Assembly (NCBI GenBank): GCA_030549175.1
Contig: JAUKUA010000001.1
Coordinates: 6,820,001-6,884,000, forward strand
Direction of reading: 5' to 3'
Source of the DNA: Lasiosphaeris hirsuta
Lineage: Eukaryota > Ascomycota > Sordariomycetes > Sordariales > Lasiosphaeriaceae
DNA: 64,000 nucleotides
Shown here piece after piece: positions 1 through 11,887 of this stretch. The first letter of the stretch is position 1; each line of letters opens with the position of its first letter. The translations under genes and the position numbers were made by a program. The notes beneath the pieces are model-generated. The model saw only the letters and a program-made list of their open reading frames with translations. It made no database searches and was not told the DNA's origin.

Positions 1-365
1 TTCACCGGCGTGGATATCCGCATCAAGGTCACCGGTGGTGGTCACGTCTCCCAGGTCTATGCCGTCCGCCAGACGGTGAGTTTTTCCTCTCCTGAGGGTT
101 GCTGCGCACACGTGCGGGCAGGCGACAGAAACGACACTTTCAGGGTTGCAGAATGCTGACCAGAGATTTCTTTGCGATTGAACAGATTGCCAAGGCCATT
201 GTCGCCTACTACGCCAAGTTCGTCGATGAGCACTCCAAGAACACCCTCAAGACTGCCCTCATCCAATTCGACCGCAGTCTCCTAGTCGCCGATCCCCGGC
301 GCTGCGAACCCAAGAAATTCGGTGGAAAGGGTGCCCGCTCCAGGTTCCAGAAGTCTTATCGTTGA
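1..365 (+). CDS. RPS16: 40S ribosomal protein S16 (uS9), 3' part
   Basis: Small-subunit ribosomal protein whose basic C-terminal tail reaches the decoding centre. The window opens inside the gene, so the N-terminal half is missing. Exon 1..75 reads [20 protein letters not shown] and onward in frame 1. An intron (76-185, GTGAGT..CAG) follows, then exon 186-365 encodes [19 protein letters not shown] and ends in the family's invariant tail [11 protein letters not shown] with a TGA stop at 363-365. Splicing restores the conserved join [12 protein letters not shown]. Family identity is secure from the [12 protein letters not shown] and [17 protein letters not shown] signatures. The downstream neighbour ARL8 is convergent. 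Confidence 0.97.
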
Positions 366-2497
366 TCGGTCTTTTTTTTGGGACATGCTGGGAGGTGGAT
401 GGCTTGCGTGGACACGGATGGCGTTCGGCATTATATTGCATTGGTCAGATATAGGCCGATATCAGCTTCTAACGACGGCCTGCTAAGGTGCCGCCGTGCA
501 GCTTGGCCGAGATAGGAATCAGACTCAAGTCCATTTGTGGTCCCCGCGATCCCGAGCACCCAAGACATTCCACACAGATGCTGTGATTGAGGGCTGTGAT
601 TTTCAACTGGCATTGATAATGGTCGAGGGTGTGGGACTTAGCAGCCGTGAAGGACAAGCGGTGTCGAGCTGCTGGGTCTTCGCCCAACTGCTGCTAAACG
701 CGGGTAGGCATTGATCGACCGTCACACAAGCTAATATCACACTAAAAACTGTCTAGTCATAAACAGAGAACGCACCCGTCAATAGAGCACAAGGCACCAG
801 GACAGAAACCTGGGTTTGTTGTGAGCTATCGTTCAACGGCATGGATGCGGGACTCATATGATCTTTCAAACAGCACGGTTTATACAGAAGCTGGCAAAGA
901 AGCTCTACTGTCAAGGGCACCTCGAACAAGAGGTGATAATGAAAGCCTAACCCTACATCCCGCATGTCTGTGCCTGGAACACTGTTACTTAACAGCTGGT
1001 GGCACTTGGCAACCCGCCGCCAGCCAAGTATGTTTCGTGAGAGCCATTCCCGATCATGACAATCAGCAGATCAATTCAAGTGCCGGATAAGAGAAGCATG
1101 AGAACATGTCTTAGAGCCACGATATCAGCGATCAAGAGACTCTCCAAACTGAGCGTTCTCATGGATATCGCGTTTGCCGTGAAGGACCAGCCCGGGCAAA
1201 CCGGCACTCGCGGCGTGGACCGAAATATTCGCAGAGCAAATGTGTAGGAGAGCAGAAAGAGCACGGCAGAAAAAAAAAAAAAAAAAAAAAGGGAATCTAG
1301 CTAACGCATGCGCGAACACGTCAGGCACCTCGGCACCCATGGACGTAGCCATTGGGCGGGAGGGAAAATAGAGGGGTCGTCTTCTGTTGCGCCCGAGAGA
1401 GCAGAGAGTGCGCGCGCCAGGAACGTGTGGAAAAGAGTGAAAGAGGGACAAGACCACCAAGCGTGTGTCGTGTTTCGCTGTGTGCCCCTCCGTTCCGCGA
1501 CCCTTTGATTCGAATTGCCCAGTCTTGCAGCCAATCAGACCAGCACACGTCAATGGTCGAAATATGGTCTGTGTGTAGTTGAAGTATCAGGTCCCTCCTC
1601 GTCGCCCTCAACATTTACGACTACAGCTTCCTCTCTCTCTCTCCTTCTCGTCGTCTGGTGTTCCTCTCTCATTGCTTGAGATCCCCCTTCAATACTGTTT
1701 GCTAGTTCCAGAAAAATTTGGAGCTTCGCCGCCGTCTCAGCCAGATTGCGCCCCAGTCAGCATTTATCGCGATCACAAACGTCCGGGCAGGCCTTACTGC
1801 GACCCGAAATGCCCCCCTCCCCCCCCTCAATTTCTCGAGTCCTCGCGCAGCAAGCCTGCACATGAGTAGCACGAACTATGTTTTCTTGTCACAGTTCCCA
1901 GTCGCGGTCAATCAACAGTCTACTCACTGTTTTCAAAAGCTTCGTCGTCATTGTCATCAAAATTAGCTGATCTCTCTCTCTTCTTCAAAGACACAAATTA
2001 TCCAAAATGCAAACAGATAGCCAGCGCATCCGGGCCTCATGCTCCACCACACTCTCTGTACTCCAAAACTGCCCTTCAATAATATACTCCCGCTACTGCA
2101 AGCTGGCCAGTGCCATTTCTAGTTGCTGCTGAATATCATACCCGGCCATGACGGCTCTACCATCGAGCTCGTCCAAAGTGAGACTGGGTTACAGTTTGGC
2201 GCCCGTGTCAAAAAACGTATATCATGATATGCTGTGAGGAGATGGCTGAAAGGCGGGCCCCGAAGAACTAATAAACGTCACAGGTCCCCGGTCCCAATAT
2301 GCGCAAGGGGGATCAAAGGTGGTCGTTGCCGGCCGAGTGTCGAATGTCTTTTTTCCCAGAGGCACCAACACACGAAGGAGAAAAAACCAATACAGGCCGC
2401 ATCAACAAATCAATTCGGCATCTGGGTTGTCGAGCCGAACATCGCTGAGGTGTTTGGGTATACGCTAAACCAGGCCACTCATTCTCGACGTGCGGTT
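366..2497. other. intergenic, RPS16 to ARL8 (tail to tail)
   Basis: No supportable gene in about 2.1 kb. It contains a 21-base A run (1270-1290), a CT-rich stretch (about 1624-1680) and CT/C-rich sequence near 1815-1840. Open frames on both strands are short, overlap each other and have no recognisable protein features. Confidence 0.6.
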
Positions 2498-3345
2498 TTA
2501 CCTGTTGGCGTACTTCACCAGCCAATGGAGGACGGCATCCAGATTTGTCTCCTCTCTCGCCGATATGCCGTAGCACGACACCTCGCGATTCGAGACAGAC
2601 TTCAGGTCCATTGCATCAATCAGCTCGTCGACCGTGAGCTTATCCGGCAGGTCAGATTTGTTCCCGAGAACCAAGAGGGGAATGCCAGCCAGGGTCTGGT
2701 TGCTCATTAATGCATGGAGTTCTTCTTTGGCCATGGGAAGGAGGGCCATATCGGCAATGTCAACGATAAAGACGATCGCGTTGACACCACGGCAATATCT
2801 CTCCCACATTTGGCGGAAGCGGGGTTGGCCACCCAAGTCCCAGCACTTGAGTGTCACATGCCCCTTCTGCACCCGCTTCATGTTAAAACCAACAGTTGGG
2901 ATGGTGCTGCAATCAGAGGTCAGCCGGGGCTGGCAAAAATGGGGAGGGCACACAAAAGTTTTGCATCGCATCAATGGGCCAGGAAGGGGGGAAGGCTGAA
3001 GGGGCCGCTGCTTACTCGATCTCGAACTCGGCGCCCTGGCGACAATAAAAATCGGGTCAGCGTTTGCGACTCGCCACCTTGGCCGAGGTTTTACGGCTCT
3101 ACTCTTCACTCACCGAAAGCACCCGAAGAAGTGATGTTTTGCCCGCATTTTGCAGCCCAACCATCGTCACGTCCATTTCTGTTGCCCTGCGAACTGGTTA
3201 GCCTTAACCTCTCGGCGGTCTCGATGGTATGCGACTCGGTCAAGGGCGCTCCGATACGGTCTAAGTCGGCGGGACACACGTTGTTCGTCACTCACCAGAA
3301 GGTTCTGAGCAACCAGTCATATAATCTCCGGAATACCCCCGCCAT
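2498..3345 (-). CDS. arl8: Arl8-type ARF-like small GTPase
   Basis: Small GTPase of the Arl8 family, which in animals recruits effectors to lysosomes; a vacuole/endosome role here is inferred. Exons complement(2498..2906, 3016..3035, 3114..3186, 3296..3345) give 183 aa, the usual length. The start is ATG at 3345 (MAGVFRRLYDWLLRTFW). There is Ala, not Gly, at position 2, so no N-myristoylation, as in Arl8 and unlike ARF1. The P-loop GLQNAGKTS lies at about residues 27-35, switch I has IPTVGFNM, switch II has WDLGGQPRFRQMWERYCRG, and the guanine-specificity motif is NKSD (usually NKRD). Exon 3 is only 20 nt and supplies GAEFEID; without it switch I is lost. A 19-G tract lies about 50 bp upstream of the start codon. 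Confidence 0.95.
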
Positions 3346-5840
3346 GGCTGCTGTCAAAGGACCCGTGGCCGCCTGCGGTGAATCGGTAGGTAGCCGGGGG
3401 GGGGGGGGGGGGGGTTCCTCGGCGATGATAATGGCGTAGGGGAAAGTCGCGCACGCTGGCGCTGCCCAAAAGGAAAGAAGAGTCGGTGAGAAAGAGATGG
3501 TGGATGAGTCGGGATGGGGAGGGTGCGTGGGATGGAGGGAAGTGAGTCTCTCAGTTCAGAGTGGTTTAAATATTTGCTGCGCTCAGACTTAAATGTCGGC
3601 ACAAAATTTAGGAATAAAATGTCCCGTATGACCTGAACCCGTCGGGTTCTTGCAATTTCGCGAGTAGACAGAAATCAGAGTGAATTCTTGGTGAATCGGT
3701 GAGAGCGAGCGCGGGGCAGCGCGGGCGAGCGAACAGGCCCACCAGAGAAGGAAGATGGATGCCACCGAGGGAACACAATCTAGCTGCTGTGCAAGTTCAA
3801 TGTGGTGTGGTCCGTGCCTTCGCGAGAGCGATGATGTTGAACAAGACAGCGGCTAGGACCAGGGTTTCATTCGTGTGCAAGGCTGGGGTGCAGCAGCTGG
3901 ATGACGGGAGCTGAGGGCAGACGTTTATATGGCGAGATGATCGTCTGTGATCATGGGCGAAAAGGGCGGCTTGAGAGCCAGGAACAGCCAGGCTTAACTA
4001 TGTTGAGGTTCCACGTCAATGCAGAGCCCTGGCGGCGGCGGCGGCGGCAGTGGCAGCGGTAGCGGTAGCGGTAGCGCGGATGGGAGACGACAGGGGAGGA
4101 AGGTGATGGACGTTGAGGCACGTCGTATCGCGCATGAGACAAGACACACAAGGCGAATGGCGGATGGCAAGGAGCAGATGGCAGATGGTGGGATGGCTGA
4201 TGGGAAAGGTATGCGGCTTTGGGGATCGCAAGTTCCAGGTTGTGCGTTGCCGTTGCCTGTGGTGCTAAGTTGCGGCTGCGGATGGATGATCCAATGCTGC
4301 AGGGACTGGATGTGTGCTCTCCAACTAACAGCTTGCTTGCTGCTTCCTGCTAGCGGTGGGTGCTGGTGTGCTGCTGTGCTGCCGTGCTTTGCTCCCGTCG
4401 ACACGATCTGATCTGTCGAGGCGGTATGTGATGTGCGTGCCCGCCGATGGACCGGGGAGGTACTCGTCACGCTCCGGGCCAAGATGGGCTGCGATGTCTC
4501 TTTTTTCTCTATCACAGAGCTCGAAGCGCGCAGCCTGGGCGGCCTGGGATGCCCGGATGCCTGTGGTACTTATCTGAACGACACACACGCTGGCTTGTTG
4601 ATCTGGGCGTGATCGCAGAGGCCACCAAGGCCACCAACAGCGGGGTTAGAGCTTGAAGTGATTGGGCGATCAAGCTTTCAAGGGTTCCCCACGCCGAGAG
4701 ACCACACCAGATTACACGGCACCGGCGCAACAGTAAGAGAGGAGCAGGTATGACAGTCCACGAATGAAGGCGGCGATGAAACTAGACAGAGCGCGCGAGG
4801 GTAGCAGACTTGCAGGCTGTTGAGACGACGGGACAGAAGCAGCAGGAACAGCATGGATGGAGAGGTCAAGTCAGCCCGGGTCATCTGCAAGCTGAGGTGC
4901 ATCCAGGGCAGGTCCCCAGGGCAGGTGGGGAAACAAAGCTGGCAGGCAGCTGCAGGGCAGGCGGACCACGCAATGGGGACTGATGTAGGTCGAGGCAAGT
5001 TGGGCTTCAACTCGTCGTCTGCAAACTGCATGTCGTTTTTTGGAGCACGCTGGTTCGGCCGTGCTGGTCCTGGTTGGCTCGGCTGGTCTGGCAGGGTTTG
5101 GCTGTTGGTTCCGCGGCCAATTTTACTGGACAACGGGCGAGCTTGTCTAAAACTTGGCCGCGAAGCCCGGCCGCAGCGCCGGCCGACTCGAGCTCCCCTC
5201 ATTGCCTCGGCGGGCTGTGAGCGAGGAACTGCCGCATGAGGGGGCCTGATGAGGGGCCGTGAGAAGGGGCCGCCAGCCCGTATGAGGGGAACTCGACCTG
5301 TCCTAGAGCTAGAATACCTCGAACGCCTGCCTGCCTCCAAGGTACCATGCTCCTGCCAGGCTATGCAGCAGCACACGAGGGCCTATCCACGCAGCTCAAG
5401 AACACCAGCAGGCTGACGGCGGAAATGAGACCACCGGCTGGGTGACGTCGAGGAGCCCGGTCTACCAATACAAAACGGCGAAACGTAGGCGGGCCCTTGA
5501 GCCGCGACCTGACCGGCTTGGTCCCCAGCCTTTCATGAATCGACTTCCGGCCTCATGTTGCTCAGTGATCAGCTCCATCCCAGACGAGCAGCGTCTGCCG
5601 GCCCGTAAGAGACGGATGCTAGACTGCAGTGCAACACCACCCGTCACGAGAGGGAAAAGGCGGTTGTGTTTGTTGCAGTTCTGGCCCCACACCCACCCTG
5701 GGCTTGCACGCTAGCAAACGCTGTGGGCTAGCGAGCTGCTGAGAGTATCTACTCCACAAATTCTGCTTCTAACCCCCACCATTTCAATCAATTCCCACCA
5801 GCTACCTCAGGCCTTCTATGAGGGCATTGCCGAAACGGGT
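3346..5840. other. intergenic, ARL8 upstream region
   Basis: About 2.5 kb with no gene I can support. It holds a 19-base G run (3396-3414), close to the presumed ARL8 transcription start, and a trinucleotide/hexanucleotide microsatellite (GGC then GGTAGC-type units) at about 4031-4078. Several frames of 60-230 codons are low-complexity, Ser/Pro/Arg-rich and overlap on opposite strands. Confidence 0.55.
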
Positions 5841-6601
5841 ATGATGGCATCGCCCGATGCTATTATATCGGTATCGGCATCGGCATCGACCTCGGCATCA
5901 CCTTCGTCAGAGACAACCATTTAATTTGTCACGATTAAGGCCTTCTGGAACCATATCCGCTCGACGAACAAAGAGATCTTGACTTTTCAAGGTAAGTAAC
6001 TACCTCTACCCTATATATTATATAGTCATTCTTTACAGATGTTTCCCTCCAAGTTCTCACCCGACTCTATGAAGAGAGAGGACATAGCGGACGGTCTATT
6101 CGCTTCCGACGGTATAATGCCCGGGAACAAATCCTTATCGTCCTTATACCGGGATCGCCTCACGAAATCCTTCACCGAAAGCTCAATCAAGAGTATATCA
6201 GGGAAGTTGAACTTATAGGGTTAGAAGATGGTTGGACCGATCTCGGCTCTACGACATTTCGGGAACAGGGCCACCCAAACGGAGATGGTGGAGAAGGAGA
6301 CTCAACTGGTGCTCAATGGCCATAGCGTATAAAAGGCTGGCCAACACTTGTAATTGAGGCTGGAGATTCACAATCTTTAGAAGCACTCGGAATGGATATG
6401 GAATGGTGCTTTCAGCCATCGAATCACCAGGCCAAAATCGTTCTCCTAGCCAAATTGGATCGACACAGAAGGAAAATTACTCTGGAGAAATGGGTGGAAA
6501 CACAACCGGCGGCATCCCTCCCAGGACCTAGGATGATGAGATCTACCACTACCCTCAGGCCAGATTCGTGTTCAAGAGGTTATTATTACCTAGGCCCCTA
6601 G
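5841..6601 (+). pseudogene. broken copy of a repeated fungal gene family (two in-frame stops)
   Basis: One reading path stays protein-like over two exons but is interrupted twice. Exon 1 (5841-5991) begins MMASPDAIISVSAS and has an in-frame TAA at 5922-5924, then continues FVTIKAFWNHIRSTNKEIL. An intron with clear signals follows (5992-6038, GTAAGT..CAG). Exon 2 (6039-6601) encodes DVSLQVLTRLYEERGHSGRS, RIKGWPTLVIEAGDSQSLEA and ITLEKW, with an in-frame TAG at 6323-6325. From memory, this layout (RFRRY.. then WPTLVIEAG..SL, then a D..WW-like block, then I.LEKW) matches an unnamed family present in many copies in filamentous fungi. Both stops could come from CAA or CAG by C-to-T change at CpA, the RIP signature. 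Function unknown; probably non-functional here, unless one stop is inside an unrecognised intron. Confidence 0.6.
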
Positions 6602-7148
6602 TTTGGCCAATACTCCCACATCGCACACAGTCACTAGGGGGGCTTTACGACTGGAGTTTTACCTTCTCTTTCTTCGTCCCCCTGGCCCAGCAGAAGGTGG
6701 CTTTGTTATCACCGTTCCCAGATTGCAGTTGTGGGCATCCCGGGTTTGGGATAGTGTAGATTAATGGACGGGGTTTGACTTGGTGCCTGGGGGCTGCGGG
6801 GTTTAGTGGATCAGTCATAAAAACCAAAAAATTGTGGAGGACTTTCCGATAAGCGATAAGGGGAGGAAAAAAAGTTCACAGAGCTTCACCGTCGCAGCGC
6901 AAGCCGCCTGTCCTAAACTAGTAATGACGAACCATCTCCAGTCGCGGCCAATTCACGACCACATCTTGTAGCCGAACAAACACAAGGATCTTGATCGGAA
7001 TACCATGAGAAAATAAGCCCGGGGCTGCAGGGAGGGCGTTGTTTGCTTCATTGGGCGTCATATCTCGAACCCAAACTCGGCCAACACTATCCAAATCATC
7101 CAGACCCCACAAACGCGATCCGCGAAGACAGAAATCTGTCCCGCAGAG
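6602..7148. other. upstream region of RPA135
   Basis: Contains the 5' flank and probable leader of the RNA polymerase I subunit gene. I see no separate gene and no convincing TATA box. Confidence 0.5.
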
Positions 7149-10100
7149 ATGGCTCCCCAACCCACCAAAACGACGTGGGATCACGAATACGATCTCGTCC
7201 GCCGGGAAAACCTCTTCCGACACCCTCCCACTGATCACTCAGCCTACCCAGCCCTTCAGCTCGCCGTCAACCCCCACATCGAGGCCTTCAACGCTCTCTT
7301 CCCCGGGGACGGCAAGCTAGGTCTTATCGACCATGCCCTCGCTGAGATCGGCACCAAGATATTCTTGGACGGCGATGAGAGGGCAGCACCGGCTGGTAAG
7401 AACAAGCTGACCATTCGATTCAAGAATGTCACCCTTCAGAAGGCACAGGTGCCGCCAAGCAACAAGTTCGCCAAGAACCGCGAGATCTTCCCGGCCGAGT
7501 GTAGGGAGCGCCATGTAACCTACCGTGGAAAGCTTTCTGTGACGCTTGAGTACCAGATCAACAACAGTGAGCCTCGCGAGTTCGTGCGAGAGCTTGGGCA
7601 GATGCCCATCATGGTCAAGGTCAGTCATCTTACAGTCAGATTCGTCTTTTTGCTACTCTAACCCTGTGGACAGTCTAATAGATGCCACCTGGAAAACAAC
7701 TCCCCTGCGCTTCTCGTGGCTAGGAAAGAAGAGTCCGAGGAATTGGGCGGATACTTCGTGGTCAATGGTATTGAGAAGATCATTCGTTTGCTGATTGTCA
7801 ACCGGAGAAACTTCCCGCTGGCTATTATCCGCCCGAGTTTCGTAAATCGAGGCCCTGCATACACGCCTTACGGTATCATCACCCGATCAGTGCGGCCGGA
7901 TGAGACTTCGCAGACCAACGTCCTCCATTACCTCAGCGATGGCAACGTCACATTCAGATTCTCATGGAGGAAAAACGAGTTTCTTGTCCCTGTCATGATG
8001 GTCCTCAAAGCGCTCGTCGAGACAAATGATCGCGAGATCTTTGAGGGGCTTGTCGGGCCACCCAAGTCCAAGGGCGTCCAAAACACCTTCCTCACGGACC
8101 GCGTCGAGCTTCTCCTCCGCACCTATAAGACATACGGTCTCTATACCAAGACGCAAACTCGCGCATATCTAGGAGAAAAGTTCCGAGTCGTGCTTGGAGT
8201 ACCGGAGGCTATGTCGGACTACGACGTCGGGACAGAGTTCCTGCGCAAGATTGTTCTCGTCCATCTAGGATGCGTCAATGTAACCGAGGCCCAGGATGCG
8301 GACAAGTTCAAGATGCTCCTCTTTATGTGCCGGAAACTATACGCACTTGTGGCCGGCGATTGCACAGTTGATAATCCAGACGCTGTGCAGAACCAGGAAA
8401 TTCTGCTGGGCGGCTTCCTTTACGGCCAGATTTTGAAAGAGAGATTAGAGGAGCTGTTGACTGTGTCGCTGCGCGTTGCTTTGCGCGAGTACTGGAGGAA
8501 GAGCCCGACGGCGTCTTTCACATCTGCCACCTTCGCAAAAGACTTCCCCAACGCCATTTTCCGAAGGACGAGCGAAAACCTGGGCAACGCCATGGAATAT
8601 TTCCTATCGACGGGCAACCTAACAAGTCCTTCAGGCTTGGATCTGCAGCAAACATCTGGCTTCACCGTTGTGGCGGAGAAGTTGAACTTCCTTCGTTTCA
8701 TCAGCCATTTCCGCATGGTCCATCGCGGTAGTTTCTTCGCCCAGCTCAAGACCACAACCGTCCGCAAATTGTTACCCGAATCCTGGGGTTTCTTGTGTCC
8801 TGTACACACCCCTGATGGTTCGCCCTGCGGTCTGTTGAATCATTTGGCCCACAAGTGTAAGATCATGACTTCGTCTGTTGATGCCTCGGCCGTACCCGCT
8901 CTCGCGTTCGAGCTCGGAGTCGTCGACTCATCGTCAGCTTCGGTGAGTGAGAGCGTTGTGGTAATGCTCGACGGAAAGATTCTCGGTTTCTGCACCCCGG
9001 AACAGTGCAAAATCGTCGCCGAAAACTTCCGATACTTGAAGGCAGAGGGCGGCCATGGGGTACCAGTACACCTCGAGATTGGCTACGTACCCCCTTCCAA
9101 CGGCGGATCTTATCCTGGACTCTACATGTCCTCCGGGCCAGCCAGGATGATCCGGCCGGTCAAATACCTGCCCCTTGGGAAGGAAGATTGGGTCGGCCCG
9201 CTAGAGCAACCCTACATGTCAATTGCGTGTACCGACACCGAAATTGTACCCGGCGACTCAACCCACGTGGAAAACGATCCCACTGATATCCTGTCCATCT
9301 TGGCAAATATGACGCCGTTCTCTAATTATAACCAGTCCCCTCGTAACATGTACCAATGCCAGATGGGAAAGCAAACGATGGGAACACCAGGAACGGCGCT
9401 CATGAATCGAACGGACAACAAGATGTATCGAATCCAGACAGGACAGACACCCATTGTCCGGTCGCCGCTGCATAACACATACGGCTTTGATAACTTCCCC
9501 AACGGGACCAATGCCGTGGTTGCCGTCATTTCATACACGGGTTATGATATGGACGACGCCATGATTATCAACAAATCGGCACACGAGCGAGGCTTTGGCC
9601 ACGGCACCATCTACAAAACAAAGAAAGTGAGCCTTAAGGACGATACAAGGACCCGCTCTGCTAAGAATGTTGTCAAAATGTTTGGTTTCGCTCCTAATAG
9701 CGCCATCAAAGCGTCCGTTCACGATCAGCTTGATGTCGACGGGCTTCCATTTGTTGGGCGCTTGGTCCGAGAGGGCGAGGTTCTCTGCGCATGGCATACT
9801 GTCTCGGCCGACTATAACGGGCAGCTGATCAACCGGGATGGTATCACGCACTTTGAGAAATACAAAGACTCGGAAGATGCATTTATCGAGGAGGTGCGGG
9901 TGATTGGATCCGACACTGGCACTGAGCCACTCCAGGTCATATCTATCAAGCTGCGCATTCCTCGATCGCCCGTCATCGGTGACAAGTTCTCGTCTCGTCA
10001 CGGGCAGAAGGGTGTCTGTTCGCAGAAATGGCCTGCCGTAGACATGCCCTTCTCCGAGTCTGGAATCGTACCTGATGTCATCATCAACCCGCACGCTTTC

Positions 10101-10907
10101 CCGTCGCGAATGACAATCGGTATGTTTATCGAGTCACTGGCGGGCAAGTCTGGTGCTCTGCACGGCCTTGCTCAGGACTCGACGCCATTCAAGTTTGACG
10201 AAGAGCATACAGCAGGTGACTACTTTGGTCACCAGCTGATGAAAGCGGGCTACAACTACCATGGTAACGAGCCAATGTACTCGGGTATCACGGGTGAGGA
10301 GTTCAATGTCGATATTTACATCGGTGTTGTCTACTACCAGAGACTCCGTCACATGGTGAACGACAAGTACCAGGTCCGAACAACGGGACCTGTTGTTCCG
10401 ACGACTGGTCAGCCGATCAAGGGTCGTAAAAAGGGTGGTGGTATTCGTGTGGGAGAAATGGAACGCGACGCCCTGCTAGCACACGGAACGGCCTTCCTCC
10501 TTCAGGATCGCCTTCTGAACTGTTCGGATTATTCCAAATCGTGGATCTGCCGTGACTGCGGGTCTTTTCTGGCGGTGCAGCCAACAGTATCTCCGTTCAT
10601 TGGAAAGAGGAAGGCAGTCAACACTGTTAGGTGTCGCAACTGCGCAAGCCGGTTGGACGAGATGGAGGATCTGGATTTGATGAGACTGGACGGCGAGATC
10701 TGGGAGGATGGGCAAGGTGTGCAGTGGATTGGAGGTGAGAACACTACTATCGTGGTTGTTCCAGGCGCGTTGAAATTCCTTGATGTGGAGCTTGCCGCGA
10801 TGGGAGTAAAGCTCAAGTACAGGGTGGACAAGAGGGACGCGATGCTCAGAGGGCCGCTGAGGCAAACAGCGTTCAAGCCTCTGCAAAACGGACTGACGGC
10901 TGCTTGA
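7149..10907 (+). CDS. RPA135: DNA-directed RNA polymerase I, second-largest subunit
   Basis: Second-largest (beta-like) subunit of RNA polymerase I, which transcribes rDNA in the nucleolus. Exons 7149..7619 and 7674..10907 (54-bp intron) give 1234 aa; yeast Rpa135 is about 1200. The start MAPQPTKTTWDHEYD is the first ATG of the frame. Splicing yields the conserved stretch LGQMPIMVK-SNRCHLENNS then KEESEELGGYFVVNG. The hallmark beta-subunit motifs are present: the GYDMDDAMIINKSAHERGFG block (about residue 780), GDKFSSRHGQKG (about 925) with catalytic-centre lysine and histidine residues, and a C-terminal zinc-binding CxxC pair (CRDC at about 1115, CRNC at about 1143). No frameshift or missing domain is seen. 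Confidence 0.98.
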
Positions 10908-11887
10908 TAGCGGAGCGCAGATCTGATGATTACATTATTGTTGAAGAAGATGTAGATAAATATCAAATGCATTATGTCAAAAGCTGCCTGTTTTGGTGAT
11001 TTGAGCTGCCCAAGGCAGGGGCGTCTTGCCCTGATGGCGTTCCAAGTGCAAAGCAGCCATGATACCTGGTCCGAGACGGTGTGACAGGCAGGACTCTCAC
11101 AACTCAAATCACGAAATCGGCACCGAAGCAACACCTACCAAGCCCACCCCGAGCCAGTCCAGTGCCTGGTCGACACTGACTCAGAGCGTCGGTGTAACGC
11201 GAGGGAGATGATTCAAGGCCATGTCAAGGGCCGACCCTGACACCGAAACACTTTCTATGCCGACGGCTAGCTGCTGTGACGCTCTATATCATGCAGTCGA
11301 CCGCCTTCCCAGCTGGTGTTGTCTCGATTTCTTTTTTGCCAGCAATGTCGGATCGGCTCACACAGTTGACTCGACGGCAAATAACAGCTGGCAACCTAGA
11401 TCCATCGTTTGCTTCTGTCTCTTCTTCGGGTTACCAGGGAAGGCGTAATGAGGCAAACACCGCTCTTTCCCAGCCAGGAAACCGAACCACCCCGGGCCAT
11501 CCCATAAATCAGGCCCCCTAAAAAGTAGAAGTTTCTCGTGGGCACTGACCTGGCCCTCTTCCCAATCCTTTCCTTGTACAGTCTGTTCGTTCCTCTAGAC
11601 CTACTCGCTGGCTGACATACACGCGGCTTCTTGGGTCAACTTTCTCATGTTTAACCTGATCTGATACTCTCTTTGATACTACCCCCCCACCCCCCTCCCC
11701 CCACTGTCCTCCGCCCACCGGTCTCCTTCGCTTTTGCTACCATCTGCCGCCCGAGTCCCCCCATCCTCCGCACATTGCGTTACCTAATTCGGGTTGCTCT
11801 CGATTGCTTGATTTTGCCACTCGCCTCGACGGCCTTTCGTCGGATGAACTGAGCAAGGGGGGACGTCCAGCGCAACCGGCGAGCGGC
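10908..11887. other. intergenic, RPA135 to tyrosinase
   Basis: Holds the RPA135 3' flank and the tyrosinase promoter and leader. A TATA-like CATAAATC lies near 11503 and a C-rich, CT-type tract at about 11680-11710, typical of fungal 5' leaders. No gene seen. Confidence 0.5.

Noticed and set aside
4678..5376. 232-codon minus-strand frame
   Set aside because: Composition is that of translated GC-rich non-coding DNA (Arg/Pro/Ser/Cys patches); no domain or family pattern.
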